The translations under genes and the position numbers were made by a program. From Takakia lepidozioides (Eukaryota; Streptophyta; Takakiopsida; Takakiales; Takakiaceae), in assembly GCA_030704615.1 (NCBI GenBank), contig CM060734.1, positions 28,226,042 through 28,290,041 of the forward strand: a stretch of 64,000 nt of DNA. Reading direction: 5' to 3'. Positions 10,699 to 21,449 of this stretch are shown piece by piece. The stretch's first letter is position 1; every line of letters starts with the position of its first letter. The notes under the pieces are model-generated. The model had not been told where the DNA came from. It made no database searches and saw only the letters and a list, made by a program, of their open reading frames with translations.

Positions 10699-11406
10699 TG
10701 TCGCGGCCCTTTGCCTTGAGGGCAGGGGGTCGAACACAATGGGGGCAGTGGGCAACAATAGATGCGGGGGCTGAAGCACCCTTGAGTGCCCAAGGCACTC
10801 AAGGAGGCAGAGGCGCTCACTAGGTGGAGCCCCGCACACCGGGTTGCGGTGGGGGTGGTTCCACGAGGGGTGATGGTAGCTTAGTGGGTCTTAGTGGGGG
10901 TGACATAGGACTCACCATGGGGTGGAGACCTTGTGGTGGGAGTCGTGGGGAGTCTTGGGACTCATCACGGTCCAATGGGGCCGTGGTGGGTGGGCCAAGA
11001 CTCACCGCGACTCATCACCAGGAATCGAGGGTCTTCGTGGTGGTTTGCCATAAGAGGATGGTGTTGTTTGTGGAACCCCCGTGGACAGTCACAGAAGTAT
11101 ATATAGGGAGTAGTAACCCCGAGAACGGTGCAAGCCCGTTGGTGACCAAAAACTAGTGAGTGAGCGAGCGAGCCGGAAAGCGACCAAGGAGTGGGGAGCT
11201 ATTCCGGACTGCCATCTACCAAAGGGAATTTCCACTAGGCCCAAATTGGTGGAGGGTCTGTTGGAGGAGCAAAAGGGGGACCGTTATGTCCCGGTGAGCA
11301 GTCGAAGCTCTGAGTTGGCCCGGCGGCCAGCTGGGGAGTTAGGCGCGTGCACCAAAGCGAGTAACTATGACTTGAAGGGGAGCTTACCATAGTGAGGTGC
11401 GCGACA
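10699..11406 (+). repeat. 3' LTR of element B
   Basis: The 708-bp LTR starts TGTCGCGGCC and ends GTGCGCGACA. It shares with LTRs A and C the CCTTGAGTGCC/GGCACTCAAGG hairpin (about 10782-10806), a run of ACTCAYC motifs (10900-11040) and the TATA box. Identity to the other two is high but indels are visible, so the copies are not recent sisters. Confidence 0.9.
11098..11107 (+). promoter_or_regulatory. TATA box of LTR B
   Basis: TATATATAGG lies in the same conserved block as in LTRs A and C. As a 3' LTR promoter it could drive flanking sequence to the right of 11406. Confidence 0.5.
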
Positions 11407-11769
11407 AGGCGCATTTGGCGGGAAAATGAACTCTCCAACAGCCCTGTATATGACGTTGTCCGATGGTGGAACTTACCATTCCCTGCCGTCGCCAAAATCG
11501 TCCTGGAGCACAACAATACTTTTGACTACAACTCCATTTGAATCCATCTTTTCCACCTCCAAGAACACTGACCCCGGTTTCAGGTGGTATCGGACGCAGA
11601 GATATTTTTTGGCAACCCGACATACTCCCCCTCTGCACCGAAATGTGGCTCTGTGCTTGTGAGGAGGGCAGTACACTATAGCGCTCGAGTTTGCAGCCAT
11701 GGCAGATACGCACAGATGACTCGGCGTCCGGGCAAGCGCCCTGGGAGAAGCGGGGATGTAGCTAGGCAA
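11407..11769 (-). pseudogene. Exon of an unrecognised gene, interrupted by element B
   Basis: The minus frame gives a cysteine- and basic-rich protein: VYCPPHKHRATFRC, VCRVAKKYLCVRYH, SVFLEVEKMDSNGVVV, then after one TAA (11474-11476) PPSDNVIYRAVGEF and FPPNAP up to the LTR edge. The TAA sits in what also looks like a GTAAGT donor, but the implied intron (33 bp, divisible by three) is too short to be credible, so I read it as a point nonsense in one exon. The four cysteines and two histidines could bind metal. The retrotransposon broke this gene. It may be the 5' part of 7166-7795. Confidence 0.4.
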
Positions 11770-12248
11770 AGTAATGCAGGGCCCATCTGGACGACCGAGG
11801 AAGCCTATTCACGAATTCGGCGAGCCCACACTCCCAAAAATCCACTGTCAGAGTTTTCATGAACCTGGTCTACGAATTGTGGCCCTGCTCTTTGGAAATA
11901 ACTACCAACGGTATGCAGTCAGAAGGCTGCAGACCGGTGCAGGTGCCCTGCGCAAATTATCGACTGCGGCTGACGAGAGGCGTGGGGACGAGCGTGCAAG
12001 ATTTCAGTTTGGGTACAAGATTGAAGAGTGCTGGACCCTCTCAGGCAAAAGTGCACATTCAATAGAAATCATCATTGCACACAAACTGGAACTTTTGCTC
12101 AATAAACACTTTTATTCATATATTGAACTGACAACTATGCATGGCCTCACAAGCCGAGGTAAGCTTCAAGTATGCATGCAATCTATGCCATTTGCTGCCA
12201 TGTTGCAGTGTTGTCACCAAGAAGTTGGAACCTTGATTGGCCTCTAAA

Positions 12249-12657
12249 CAAGCTCATGACGGATTGGGTGTCGGTAGGTGAAGACATTCCATGCAGTCCG
12301 GTCCCCTTTGCTGTAGTGGACAACGGTGTCATGTCTCCCGATATACTCGCCATCGTAAATGGATATTTTGGCGGTGGAAACTCTGTGCCCGTAGGACTCA
12401 TCCTCGTAGCTTATGAGAATGTCCCCATAGACTGTTTGCGAGGGAATTTGCGGCGGCTTGTACGTGGCGCCGATGCAATCGTCGTAGACCCACTGGTAGC
12501 ACCTCCAATAATACATGAAGGCCATGCGGCTTTTGGGGATGTCCCATGCAGGCGGTACATCTAGATCGACGATTTGCAGACACCAGAGCCGCGCAAGCCC
12601 GTCCCCGCGAGGCCCATCGTGGAAGCTAGGAAGGTACTTCAGAGCGGTCAAGCTCAC
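12249..12657 (-). CDS. Hypothetical protein exon(s), about 130 residues
   Basis: A long, stop-free minus frame has the look of genuine coding sequence, with aromatic and charged residues mixed evenly and no low complexity: DGLARLWCLQIVDLDVPP, AFMYYWRCYQWVYDD, GDILISYEDESYG, ISIYDGEYIGRHD. Upstream on the same strand an acceptor (TTCCTGCAG) near 12693 and a donor (AGAG|GTAGGTGAG) near 12660 bound a small possible exon. Downstream the frame ends in TAG at about 12246. I do not recognise the fold or family. It belongs to the same debris field as the other minus-strand exons between 3 and 12.7 kb, so it may be one exon of that gene. Confidence 0.4.
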
Positions 12658-13059
12658 CTACCTCTGTTGAGACTCGTTTACCCAATCCTGCAGGAATATG
12701 AAAATGTCTCCTGACCTAGGCGAGAAGTTCCACGGGGTGAGATCCCCATTGGGGCGATTGCTGGGATGCCGACACGCCATCGCTTTGTGACTGAAGCCAA
12801 GCAAGAGGCCGGGAAGCAGACCAACTGTCCTGGGAGTATGGGAGGAGAGGAAGTGGGAGGAGCGGACGAAATGAGCTTGACCTGCTTCCCAGATTTGAAC
12901 GCAGTGGGTGTAGGTGGTAATTTGGACAAGTGGCAAAGAAAGAAGCAGCATTTAATATGCCCGTACCCAGGAATGATTCACAGCATTTACTTCGTGGTCG
13001 GCTCCATAAAAGCGTGTCTCGGGAGAGCTCCTGCGGGCTGCAAGTGGCTGCAAGTGGCG

Positions 13060-13975
13060 GCCGGAATCCATCCCCCGGATTGTAATATGGCGCTGAATTT
13101 CCATCTGACAAGGGTTGGATGAAGTCGTCTCGGGGGGAGAGGGCTCCACGTGGCTGCCAGAATCCATCCCCCGAATGGAAATTTGGTGCCGAATTTCCAT
13201 CCGAGAGGGGTTGGATGAAGTCGTCTCGGGGGCAGAGGCCTGCACGTGGATGCCAGAATCCATCCCTCGGATGGAAATATGACGCCGAATTTCCATCCGG
13301 GGGGGTTGGTTGAAGTCCTCTCGGGGGCAGAGGCCTCCACGTGGCTGCCAAAAATCATCCCCTGGATGGGAATATGGCGCCGAATTCCATCCGAGGCCTG
13401 AACGTGCCTAGCAGAAATCATCCCCCGGATGGAAATATGGTGCCGAATTTCCATCCCGGGCCTCTATGTGGCTGCCAGAAATCATCCCCCGGATGGAAAT
13501 ATGGCGCCGAATTTCCATCCGAGGCCTAAACGTGGCTGCCAGAAATCGTCCCCCGGATGGAAATATGGCACCATATTTCCATCCGAGGCCTAAACGTGGC
13601 TGCCAGAAATCATCCCCGGATGGAAATATGGCGCCGAATTTCCATCCGAGGCCTAAACGGGGCTGCCAGAAATCATGTCCCGGATGGAAATATGGCGCCA
13701 TATTTCCACCCGAGGCCTGCACGCGGCTGCCAGAAATCATGCCCCGGATGGAAATATGGCGCCGAATTTCCACCCGAGGCTGGAACGTGGCTGCCAGAAA
13801 TCATGCCCCGGATGGAAATATGGCGCCATATTTCTACCCGAGGCTGGAACGTGGCTGCCAGAAATCTTGCCCCGGATGGAAATATGGCGCCAAATTTCCA
13901 TCCGAGGCCTCCACGTGCCTGGCAGAAATCATCCCCCGGATGAAAATGTGGCGCCGAATTTCCATCTGAGGGGGT
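13060..13975. repeat. Palindromic tandem array I, left block
   Basis: About 13 units, each with an inverted repeat: GGATGGAAAT on one side, a GGCGCC centre, and ATTTCCATCC on the other. The first few units have a period near 96 bp with linker GTCGTCTCGGGGG...CACGTGGCTGCCAGA; from about 13340 the period shortens to roughly 65 bp with linker GGCCT(A)AACGTGGCTGCC. Some cores are exact palindromes, for example near 13682-13707. Open frames on both strands are a consequence of the repeat and not evidence of genes. Confidence 0.9.
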
Positions 13976-14105
13976 CGGATCGTGCCACTCTGGACATTTT
14001 AAACCCTTTACTCCCATTTTTCGTGGTTTTGTTGTCTACTTCGCCCAGAAAACATACAATTTCCTTCCTCCGGGTCCCTTTTGTTCCCTTTATCGGTGCA
14101 AATTT
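13976..14105. repeat. Unique spacer between the two blocks of array I
   Basis: This roughly 130-bp T-rich stretch (ACTCCCATTTTTCGTGGTTTTG and downstream) has no palindromic unit. A recognisably similar spacer occurs at 46233-46360 between the blocks of the second array (TTCACTTTTTTCGAGTTTT). A conserved single-copy segment embedded in satellite suggests it is part of a larger repeated unit. Confidence 0.6.
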
Positions 14106-16990
14106 CATTCCATGGATGGAAATTTGGCGCCGTTTTCCATCCTAGGGGTCCACGTCAGTGCCAGAGTTCATCCTCCGGATGGAAATTCGGCGCCGTATTT
14201 CCATCCTAAGGGCCAGGGATGAAGTCCTTGGGGGCCGAGATGGGTGCATATGGCTGCCAGATTTCATCCCCGGATGGAAATATGGTGCCGAATTTCCATC
14301 CGGAGGGCCAGGGAAGAAGTCGTGTGGGGCCGATATGGTTCCAGTTGGCTGCCAGAGTTCATCCGCCCGATGGAAATTCGGCGCCGTATTTCCATCCTAG
14401 GGGCCAGGGATGAAGTCCTGGTGGGCCGAGATGGGTCCACATGGCTGCCACAGTTCATTCCCCCGATGGAAATTCGGCGCCGCATTTCTATCCTAGGGGC
14501 CAGGGATGAAGTCCTAGTGGGCCGAGATGGGTCCACATGGCTGACAGCGTTCATCCCCCCGATGGAAATTCGGCGCCGTATTTCCATCCTAGGGGCCGGG
14601 GATGAAGTCCTGGTGGGCCGAGATGGGTCCACATGGCTGACAGAGTTCATCCCCCCGATGGAAATTTGGCGCCGTATTTCCATCCGAGGGGCAATGAATG
14701 AAGTCCTTGGGGGCCGAGTTGGGTGCATATGGCTGCCAGATTTCATCCCCAAATGGAAATATGGTGCCAAATTTCCATCCGGAGGGCCAGGGAAGAAGTC
14801 GTGTGGGGCCGATATGGTTCCAGTTGGCTGCCAGAGTTCATCCGCCCGATGGAAATTCGGCGCCGTATTTCCATCCTAGGGGCCAGGGATGAAGTCCTGG
14901 TGGGCCGAGATGGGTCCACATGGCTGCCATAGTTCATCCCGATGGAAATTCGACGCCGTATTTCCATCCTAAGGGCCAGGGATGAAGTCCTGGTGGGACC
15001 CAGATGGGTCCACATGGCTGTCAGAGTTCATCCCCCCGATGGAAATTCGGCGCCGTATTTCCATTCTAGGGGCCAGGGATGAAGTCCTGGTGGGCCGATA
15101 TGGTTCCAGTTGGCTGCCAGAGTTCATCCGCCCGATGGAAATTTGGCGCCGTATTTCCATCCTAGGGGCCAAGGTTGAAGTCCTGGTGGGCCGAGATGGG
15201 TCCACATGGCTGCCACAGTTCATCCCCCCGATGGAAATTCGGCGCCGTATTTCCATCCTAGGGGCCAGGGATGAAGTCCTGGTGGGCCGAGATGGGTCCA
15301 CATGGCTGCCAGTGTTCATCCCCCCCGATGGAAATTCGGCGCAGTATTTCCATCCTAGGAGCCAGGGAGGAAGTCCTGGTGGGCCAAGATGGGTCCACAT
15401 GGCTGACAGAGTTCATCCCCCCGATGGAAATTTGGCGCCGTATTTCCATCCGAGGGGCAATGGATGAAGTCCTTGGGGGCCGAGTTGGGTGCATATGGCT
15501 GCCAGATTTCATCCCCAAATGGAAATATGGTGCCAAATTTCCATCCGGAGGGCCAGGGAAGAAGTCGTGTGGGGCCGATATGGTTCCAGTTGGCTGCCAG
15601 AGTTCATCCGCCCGATGGAAATTCGGCGCCGTATTTCCATCCTAGGGGCCAGGGATGAAGTCCCGGTGGGCCGAGATGGGTCCACATGGCTGCCGGAGTT
15701 CATCCCGATGGAAATTCGATGCCGTATTTCCATCCTAAGGGCTAGGGATGAAGTCCTGGTGGGACCCAGATGGGTCCACATGGCTGTCAGAGTTCATCCC
15801 CCCGATGGAAATTCGGCGCCGTATTTCCATTCTAGGGGCCAGGGATGAAGTCCTGGTGGGCCGATATGGTTCCAGTTGGCTGCCAGAGTTCATCCGCCCG
15901 ATGGAAATTTGGCGCCGTATTTCCATCCTAGGGGCCAAGGATGAAGTCCTGGTGGGCCGAGATGGGTCCACATGGCTGCCACAGTTCATCCCCCCGATGG
16001 AAATTCGGCGCCGTATTTCCATCCTAGGGGCCAGGGATGAAGTCCTGGTGGGCCGAGATGGGTCCACATGGCTGCCAGTGTTCATCCCCCCCGATGGAAA
16101 TTCGGCGCAGTATTTCCATCCTAGGAGCCAGGGAGGAAGTCCTGGTGGGCCAAGATGGGTCCACATGGCTAACAACGTTCATCCCCCTGATGGAAATTCG
16201 GCGCCGTATTTCCATCCTAGGGGTTAGGGATGAAGTCCTGGTGGGCCGAGATGGGTCCACATGGCTGCCAGAGTTCATCCCCCCGATGGAAATATGGTGC
16301 CGAATTTCCATCCGGAGGGCCAGGGAAGAAGTCGTGTGGGGTCGATATGGTTCCAGTTGGCTGCCAGAGTTCATCCGCCCGATGGAAATTCGGCGCCGTA
16401 TTTTCATCCTAGGGGCCAGGGATGAAGTCTTGGTGGGCCGAGATGGGTCCACATGGCTGCCAGAGTTCATCCCCCCGATGGAAATTCGGCGCTGTATTTC
16501 CATCCGAGGGGCTAGGGATGAAGTCGTGGGGGGCCGACATGGGTGCATGTGGCTGTCAAATTTCATCCCCCGGATGGAAATTCGGCGCCGTATTTCCATC
16601 CGAGGGGGCGGGGATGAAGTCCTCGGGGGCCCGGATGGGCCCAGATGGCTGCCACAGTTCATCCCCCGGATGGAAATTTGGTGCCGTATTTCCATCCGAG
16701 GGGCCAGGGATGAAGTCCTGGGGGGGCGGAGATGGGTGCATGTGCTGCAAGATTTCATTCCCCGGATGGAAATTCAGCGCCGTATTTCCATCCGAGGGGG
16801 CGGGGATGAAGTCCTCGAGGGCCTGGATGGGTCCTCTCGATGGTGCCAAACTTCATCCCCCGGATGGAATTATGGCGCCGAATTTCCATCCGAGGGGTCT
16901 GTGATGAAGTCGTCTCGGGCGGAGTGGGCTCCACGTGCCTGCCAGAGTTCATCACCCCGAATGGAAATATGGCGCCTTTTTTTGGGCGGA
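14106..16990. repeat. Palindromic tandem array I, right block (96-bp monomers)
   Basis: About 29 monomers of exactly 96 bp (cores at 14369, 14465 and 14561, for example), each with the GGATGGAAAT/GGCGCC/ATTTCCATCC inverted repeat and a linker of type GATGAAGTCCTGGTGGGCC. A higher-order repeat is visible: the segment near 14698 recurs near 15464, 766 bp later, about eight monomers. The period is divisible by three, so the array is open in several frames on both strands. The final monomers near 16900 diverge and lead into the gene at 17234. Confidence 0.93.
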
Positions 16991-17233
16991 TGAAGTCCTG
17001 TCGGGGTATGACTTGGACAGGAGTCGCCCTGGGCGAGTTCGCAACCTGTCACAGTTATTCCCGGCGGCCCGCATTTATGTTTCACCATCTTCCTTTTTGA
17101 ACCCGGATCGTCCGCACGGATTCCATGCTAGCTTCCTGGCTACGCCTGGAGCCACTGATGTGACGTGTGGATGAAGTTCCTTTCCCCGAATGCCACAACG
17201 TATTATGCGTTTGATTTTACTATTAGTCGAACT

Positions 17234-18746
17234 TATGCCGTGTGGAGAAGGGCGAGGCTCTCCTCAGAAACCCCCCATCGAGGCCGCGGCGCAAACTGAA
17301 ACCTTTGTACTACGGGCCACGACCAACGTCTCGCATGGCCAGACTGAAGCTACAGCATGAGATACCCTTGTCTTGCTCGCAGCCTATGCCAACTGAAGCC
17401 AAGCACTCTGAGGTGAGCGCATGTTTCTTCCGCTTTTTGTAGATGTGTCGTCCTCTTCTTCGCGCCCGAACATTTTCTTTGTGCTTCTGCATGTGCGATT
17501 GCAAATGATTGTTGGCAATTACTTGTATTTGCTTTCATGCTTATCCCTACTCTGCCTGTCACGACTGTTGATTTGATTTGGATGGTGCCGCCCGTGTTGG
17601 GAATGACAGAGTGGAGATGATTGGGACATGGTGGTGGTATCCTCGACTGCTCCAAGTCGACGAGCGGTGACTCCAACCCATCGACCGCAGTCTGACAGTC
17701 ATTGACAGCAGTCTGCGGTCTCTGATATTTGCATTCTCGGGTCGCCTACGTGGGCACTGGAGGCCAATCCAAAACTAGTTCCTTTTGTTGGCGGAAGAGA
17801 GGCGCTGGAGCAGGAGTACGCCCGAAGAGGCATTCGGGAGATTGCTTCTGCAGCAGTCGGCATGGCAGGTGCAGGGCAACGGAAACAGGTGGCAGATCCC
17901 CCATCCATGAGGTCGATGCACAGGCAGGGGGGCCCGCCCACACAAAGAAGAAGAAGAAAAAAGGCGAAGCACATGCAATCCCCAGCCAAAGAGGAGGCAC
18001 ACGTTGCTGAGGGGGGAGTGAACAAAATACCCACCAAACACCAAGAGGGTGTGACTTCCCCGGGGTCGAAGGTGGTGGACCTAGAGGCCTCACCTATAGC
18101 CACGCCATCTAAGAAACAAAAGGCCCGAGAGAGGGCAAAAGACAGGGCAAGAGAACATGGCAGAGAGAAGGCCAAGGTTTAGGCAAGAGAGAAGGCCACT
18201 GAAAAGACCACTGAAGAGGCAGTGACACAAGCACTGACAAGCGAGAGAGGTACCATGACACCTGAACTAGATAGAGCCATTAAGAAACCGGCAGAGGGAG
18301 AGGAGAAAATACCACACACACTGGGGTATGGGGCAGGTGGAGGGGAAGATGCACTTGCCACATTGCAAGGCATTGTTGAGCTTCCGTTGGTACATGTCGG
18401 ATATGAGGAGGAGAGGGACCTTTCTGACCAGGATGACATCCTCCCGGAGATCCCCAAGGCCCAAAGCCGGAGCATACAGGCTGGATTTGGTGGTTCTGGT
18501 GGTCTTCCAGAGAACCCCCCTGCAACAAACGTCATGTCGGAGGCGGATATGAAGTTGGCCGCTGCCAAGATGTTGGAGGCAACCCACAGCAACATTGGCA
18601 GGGTACTAGGAGGCATGGTCTACCCAGCAAAGCTGCGGATTCCGCTCTGCCGCATGGTATCGATGCAGGTGGTCAGACCTTCCTTTTACGGTTATATCGA
18701 CAAGCTCAAATTATCTTTTTGGGATGGATATCGTATGGGGTCATGA
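17234..18746 (+). pseudogene. Array-associated gene family, copy I
   Basis: This is a paralogue of 47493-48287. Both start at CTTATGCCG followed by a Pro/Arg/Lys-rich first exon (RPRRKLKPLYY, LQ-EIPLSCSQP). Exon 1 ends at 17412 (CTGAG|GTGAGC), the intron is 17413-17609, and exon 2 starts after AATGACAG. Exon 2 holds MVVVSS...PRR, GREALEQEYARRGI, MAGAGQRKQ and then a long Lys/Arg/Glu helix-prone tail (KKQKARERAKDRAREH) and an acidic region to 18746. Lesions: one-base loss in exon 1 near 17268, an in-frame TGA near 17703 where copy II has CGG, and TAG at 18180-18182. The protein looks nuclear and disordered. No enzyme domain is seen. Confidence 0.62.
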
Positions 18747-18817
18747 AGAGAGCAGAACGCAATACCCAAAAGATATAGTCGACCATGGCGTCCATGCTCA
18801 GCCTGTACCATGTTCTG

Positions 18818-19278
18818 TCAGCCTTTGCCTCCAACTTCCGCAGGATATCGGTACTTAGACACCGGCTGCCTCCCCACATCCTTCACTCGGAAGAGCATGT
18901 GGGACAAGTTGGTGACAATGAAGGCAGTCTCCGTAACCCTGCAATGCCACAGTTGCAATATGTGAGGGGCTTGCCGCCGAAATGACTATGAAATTGCAAG
19001 TTCCAGTGCAAGGAGCATTTGAACTTACGTGTTTATGTCCGCCATAGCAGCCTTGAGAAGACTGCGATCCGCCGTACCCTCCACTTTCAGCACAACACAC
19101 TCCACGGCGTAATGCCAATCTAGTTCGTCGGGGTGTACTTGGGCTATGTGCTCCATCCATGCGGCAAGCCAATGGTTCCCGTCCCATACGAAGAACATTT
19201 TTCCGGACAAGTGCTGGAAAAGAGGATTGTTAACAATCGATTTCTCGAACTCGCCGTTTTGCATTTCTCGATTTTTTG
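18818..19278 (-). CDS. Hypothetical two-exon gene fragment (FFVWDGNHW family)
   Basis: On the minus strand, exon 1 (about 19278-19029) follows the acceptor TTCCACAG and encodes KMFFVWDGNHWLAAWMEHI, then a conserved-looking HYAVECVVLKVEG and LLKAAMADIN. It ends in a textbook donor (AAACAC|GTAAGT). A 90-bp intron ends in ATTGCAG, and exon 2 (18938-18818) continues in phase with TETAFIVTNLSHMLFRVKD to a TGA. Phase agreement across the intron and the strong splice sites support a real gene. I do not recognise the family. It lies antisense between exons of plus-strand genes, so it may belong to a different, nested element. Confidence 0.5.
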
Positions 19279-19347
19279 CTGTGGAATTAGAAGACCATGC
19301 TTTGTAATTGCTATGTGCTTTGCTGACAGACGAGAATTGACCAAGAT

Positions 19348-20129
19348 TTGGCACATGCGAGGAGGGTCTACATGGAGTCAGAGGAAAAGAAATTGACCCT
19401 GGGTGCACTCGAATCGTCTGTCAGCGCTGCCGAGGCAAAGGCGCGCCTCAAGTACAAGTCTCGGATGATGAAGTACGTGGTCATTGCTGATCCCGCACTC
19501 GGTGACAACTTTCTTGAGGAGGTGGGGAAGCACTACTCACGGGCTCTTAAGCCAACAATGACAATCGAGAAACTACATCGTCTAGCCACAGCGTGTGTGG
19601 AGGTTAATCATTCTGAACCAACTTGGACTCTTCATGCAACAATGTGTTCCCTTACTTTATTTTGCTTACTAATATCCACGTTGGTTGGACAGACCCGATG
19701 GCTCCAAATCTGGAATGGGTCTCAGAGTATTCGGGACATGTGGAGCTTCCCAAAACTTGACAAATTGTCCGACCCCACATTCGACCTCTGGATGAACCGC
19801 ATGACATGGTGGTTTCAGGTTGTTTTCAAGCTTTTTTGGTGCTTCCCCTCTTGTATCACGTAGATTTCCGGCATTTCTTGAAGAATGTTGACTGATAGGG
19901 ACTATCCACATGTCACCACAAATGCGCAAGAGCAGCTGGACACCCAAGCCCACCAGTTCAAGTTGAAGATAGCGGCAGGAGCAGAGAGCTGCCTCACCGA
20001 CTATGTGACGAGGTACTTTCTGCTATTTAAAACCGACCTATTCTATCAAGAGATGTCGCATGCCCGGAGAAGTCATGAGTTCACCAATCAGCCGAACGCG
20101 GACAAAGCGGCAATGCGCCTTCTATACAG
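19348..20129 (+). pseudogene. Unrecognised gene exons (related to 3596-4160)
   Basis: The plus frame from 19348 reads EAKARLKYKSRMMKYVVIADPALGDNF, then RLATACVEVNHSEP, followed by a less coding-like stretch and LWMNRMTWWFQ to about 19818. A second block from 19885 reads DYPHVTTNAQEQLD, HQFKLKIAAGAES, RYFLLFKTDLFYQEM and ends at a donor (CTATACAG|GTAAAC) at 20129. The motif ADPALGDNFLEEV matches CDPTLG on the minus strand near 3690. Stops between the blocks suggest introns or decay. The array at 20250-20835 then falls in what would be the next intron, and the acidic frame 20836-21076 could be the last exon. Confidence 0.4.
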
Positions 20130-20249
20130 GTAAACATCATGGGCTCTTATTACATTTGTACCCATTTTCTATGTCGCCCAATTCTTTGGCGTGGAAATGG
20201 TTGTCCCATGAGCGGCTAAGTTCCATGAGTGCGTATATCTAGCTTAGGG

Positions 20250-20835
20250 CCCAAAACGGCTAAGTCCCATGACATCGGAAACTACTCGGGGACTTAGCCA
20301 TTTTAGCCCCCTAGACTAGAAATTCGGCACCATATATCCAGGTTGGGGCCCAAAACGGCTCAGTCCCATGAGTGCCTGTATCCGACTCTGGAAAAATGGC
20401 GCCGCATTTCCAGATTCGGGCAAGGCCGCCCCTGGGACTTAGCCATCTCCGGCCGCACACTGGAAATTCGGCGCCATATATCCAGCTTGGGGCCCAAAAC
20501 GGCTAAGTCCCATGAGTGCCTGTATCCGACTCTGGAAAAATGGCGCCGCATTTCCAGATTCGGGCAAGGCCACCCCTGGGACTTGGCCATTTCCGGCCGC
20601 ACACTGGAAATTCGGCGCCATATGGATGTTTGGGGCCCAAAACAGCTAAGTCCCATGACATCGGAAGGTACTCGGGGACTTAGCCATTTTGGCCCCCCAG
20701 ACTGGAAATTCGGCGCCATATATCCAGGTTGGGGCCCAAAACGGCTATCCCATGAGTGCCTGTATCTGACTCTGGAAAAATGGCGCCGCATTTCCAGATT
20801 CGGGCAGGCCACCCCTGGGACTTAGCCATTTCCAA
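20250..20835. repeat. Palindromic tandem array II (CTGGAAAT/GGCGCC variant)
   Basis: Units alternate two inverted-repeat cores, CTGGAAATTC-GGCGCC-ATATATCCAG and CTGGAAAAAT-GGCGCC-GCATTTCCAG, separated by linkers with GGGGCCCAAAACGGCTAAGT and CCCCTGGGACTTAGCC. A basic period of 144 bp is seen (cores at 20388 and 20532), again divisible by three, and the last spacing is 240 bp. The core is related to array I but the linkers are unrelated. Confidence 0.85.
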
Positions 20836-21076
20836 GGAAGCAGCTATTAGAGCTCGTCAGGCTCGTAGATTTGTCTTGGATTCTGTGGAGGAAAGTTGGG
20901 GAGAAGAGGCAGAAGATTCCCAGGAGGTGAGGTGGACGGTTCCCCAAGGAGAGGACGGTATTTTTGAGAGGCATAGTGGAAGTGATGCATCTCAGATGTC
21001 AGGGGATGAGGGGGATGAGGAGGCAGGTGGGGCAAGTTCCTCGGAGGGTGTAGGAGAGGATGATAGTAGTTCCTAG
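20836..21076 (+). CDS. Acidic C-terminal exon
   Basis: Immediately after array II, an open frame reads AAIRARQARRFVLDSVEESW, then a strongly acidic, serine-rich tail (SGDEGDEEAGG, SSSEGVGEDDSSS) and TAG at 21074-21076. An AATAAA signal follows 49 bp later. This looks like the last exon of a plus-strand gene, probably the one at 19348-20129, with the array in its last intron. The function is unknown; acidic tails of this type occur in chromatin and nucleolar proteins. Confidence 0.45.
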
Positions 21077-21124
21077 CCGACAGTTAGGACAGTTGTATAG
21101 ATGTGGCTCGCCACAAAAATTTGC

Positions 21125-21130
21125 AATAAA
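21125..21130 (+). terminator. Polyadenylation signal
   Basis: A canonical AATAAA lies 49 bp after the stop of the acidic exon in an AT-rich context (TTGCAATAAAATG). It is consistent with the 3' end of the plus-strand transcript. Confidence 0.45.
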
Positions 21131-21449
21131 ATGTTGCATTTCATTGCTATGATGAGTCCAGTGGTGCCACATTCCAACTTCACATGACCTTATATTCGTG
21201 CCTCCTACCCCTATTTCTGTGGACACACAATGGTCTGCTCATGTTTTTTTTTTTTCCGCTCATGCTCATGCCGCTCATGAAATAGCAGCCCCCCCCTAAG
21301 GTACAGATGATGTGGTTTTGTCCTGACGACATCTTTGAGTGTGTCCACGGTGGTGTGGTTGAGAATGTGAAAGATAAGCCTGGACCTCCTTCAGTTTGGT
21401 CTGTGGCTGAAGGTTGTAACCTAGACCAGGCGGAGGTGGATGCCTTGAC

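Larger units (their letters stand above)
7796..11406 (+). mobile_element. Ty3/gypsy chromovirus B, 5'-truncated, with 3' LTR
   Basis: The element keeps the end of RT, RNase H, integrase, chromodomain, a noncoding 3' region and its 3' LTR; the 5' LTR, Gag, protease and most of RT are gone. The left edge is abrupt inside coding sequence, and the right edge is the LTR end GCGCGACA at 11406. Its LTR shows it is the same family as element A, so A and B together outline the complete element. B sits inside a minus-strand gene whose frame reaches the LTR edge at 11407 and appears to resume left of 7796. Confidence 0.85.

Noticed and set aside
11444-11476. A 33-bp intron with GTAAGT donor and TACAG acceptor
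   Set aside because: Too short for splicing, divisible by three, and the reading frame continues through it apart from one TAA; a point nonsense is simpler.
16024-16993. Long ORFs on both strands (244-318 codons) across the palindromic arrays, and similar ones at 46365-47333
   Set aside because: They are explained by a 96-bp period divisible by three and a palindromic core; the peptides are only the repeat translated. Kept as an observation, not as genes.
19819-19863. A 45-bp intron (CAG|GTTGTT to CACGTAG)
   Set aside because: Too short and weak donor; left unassigned.
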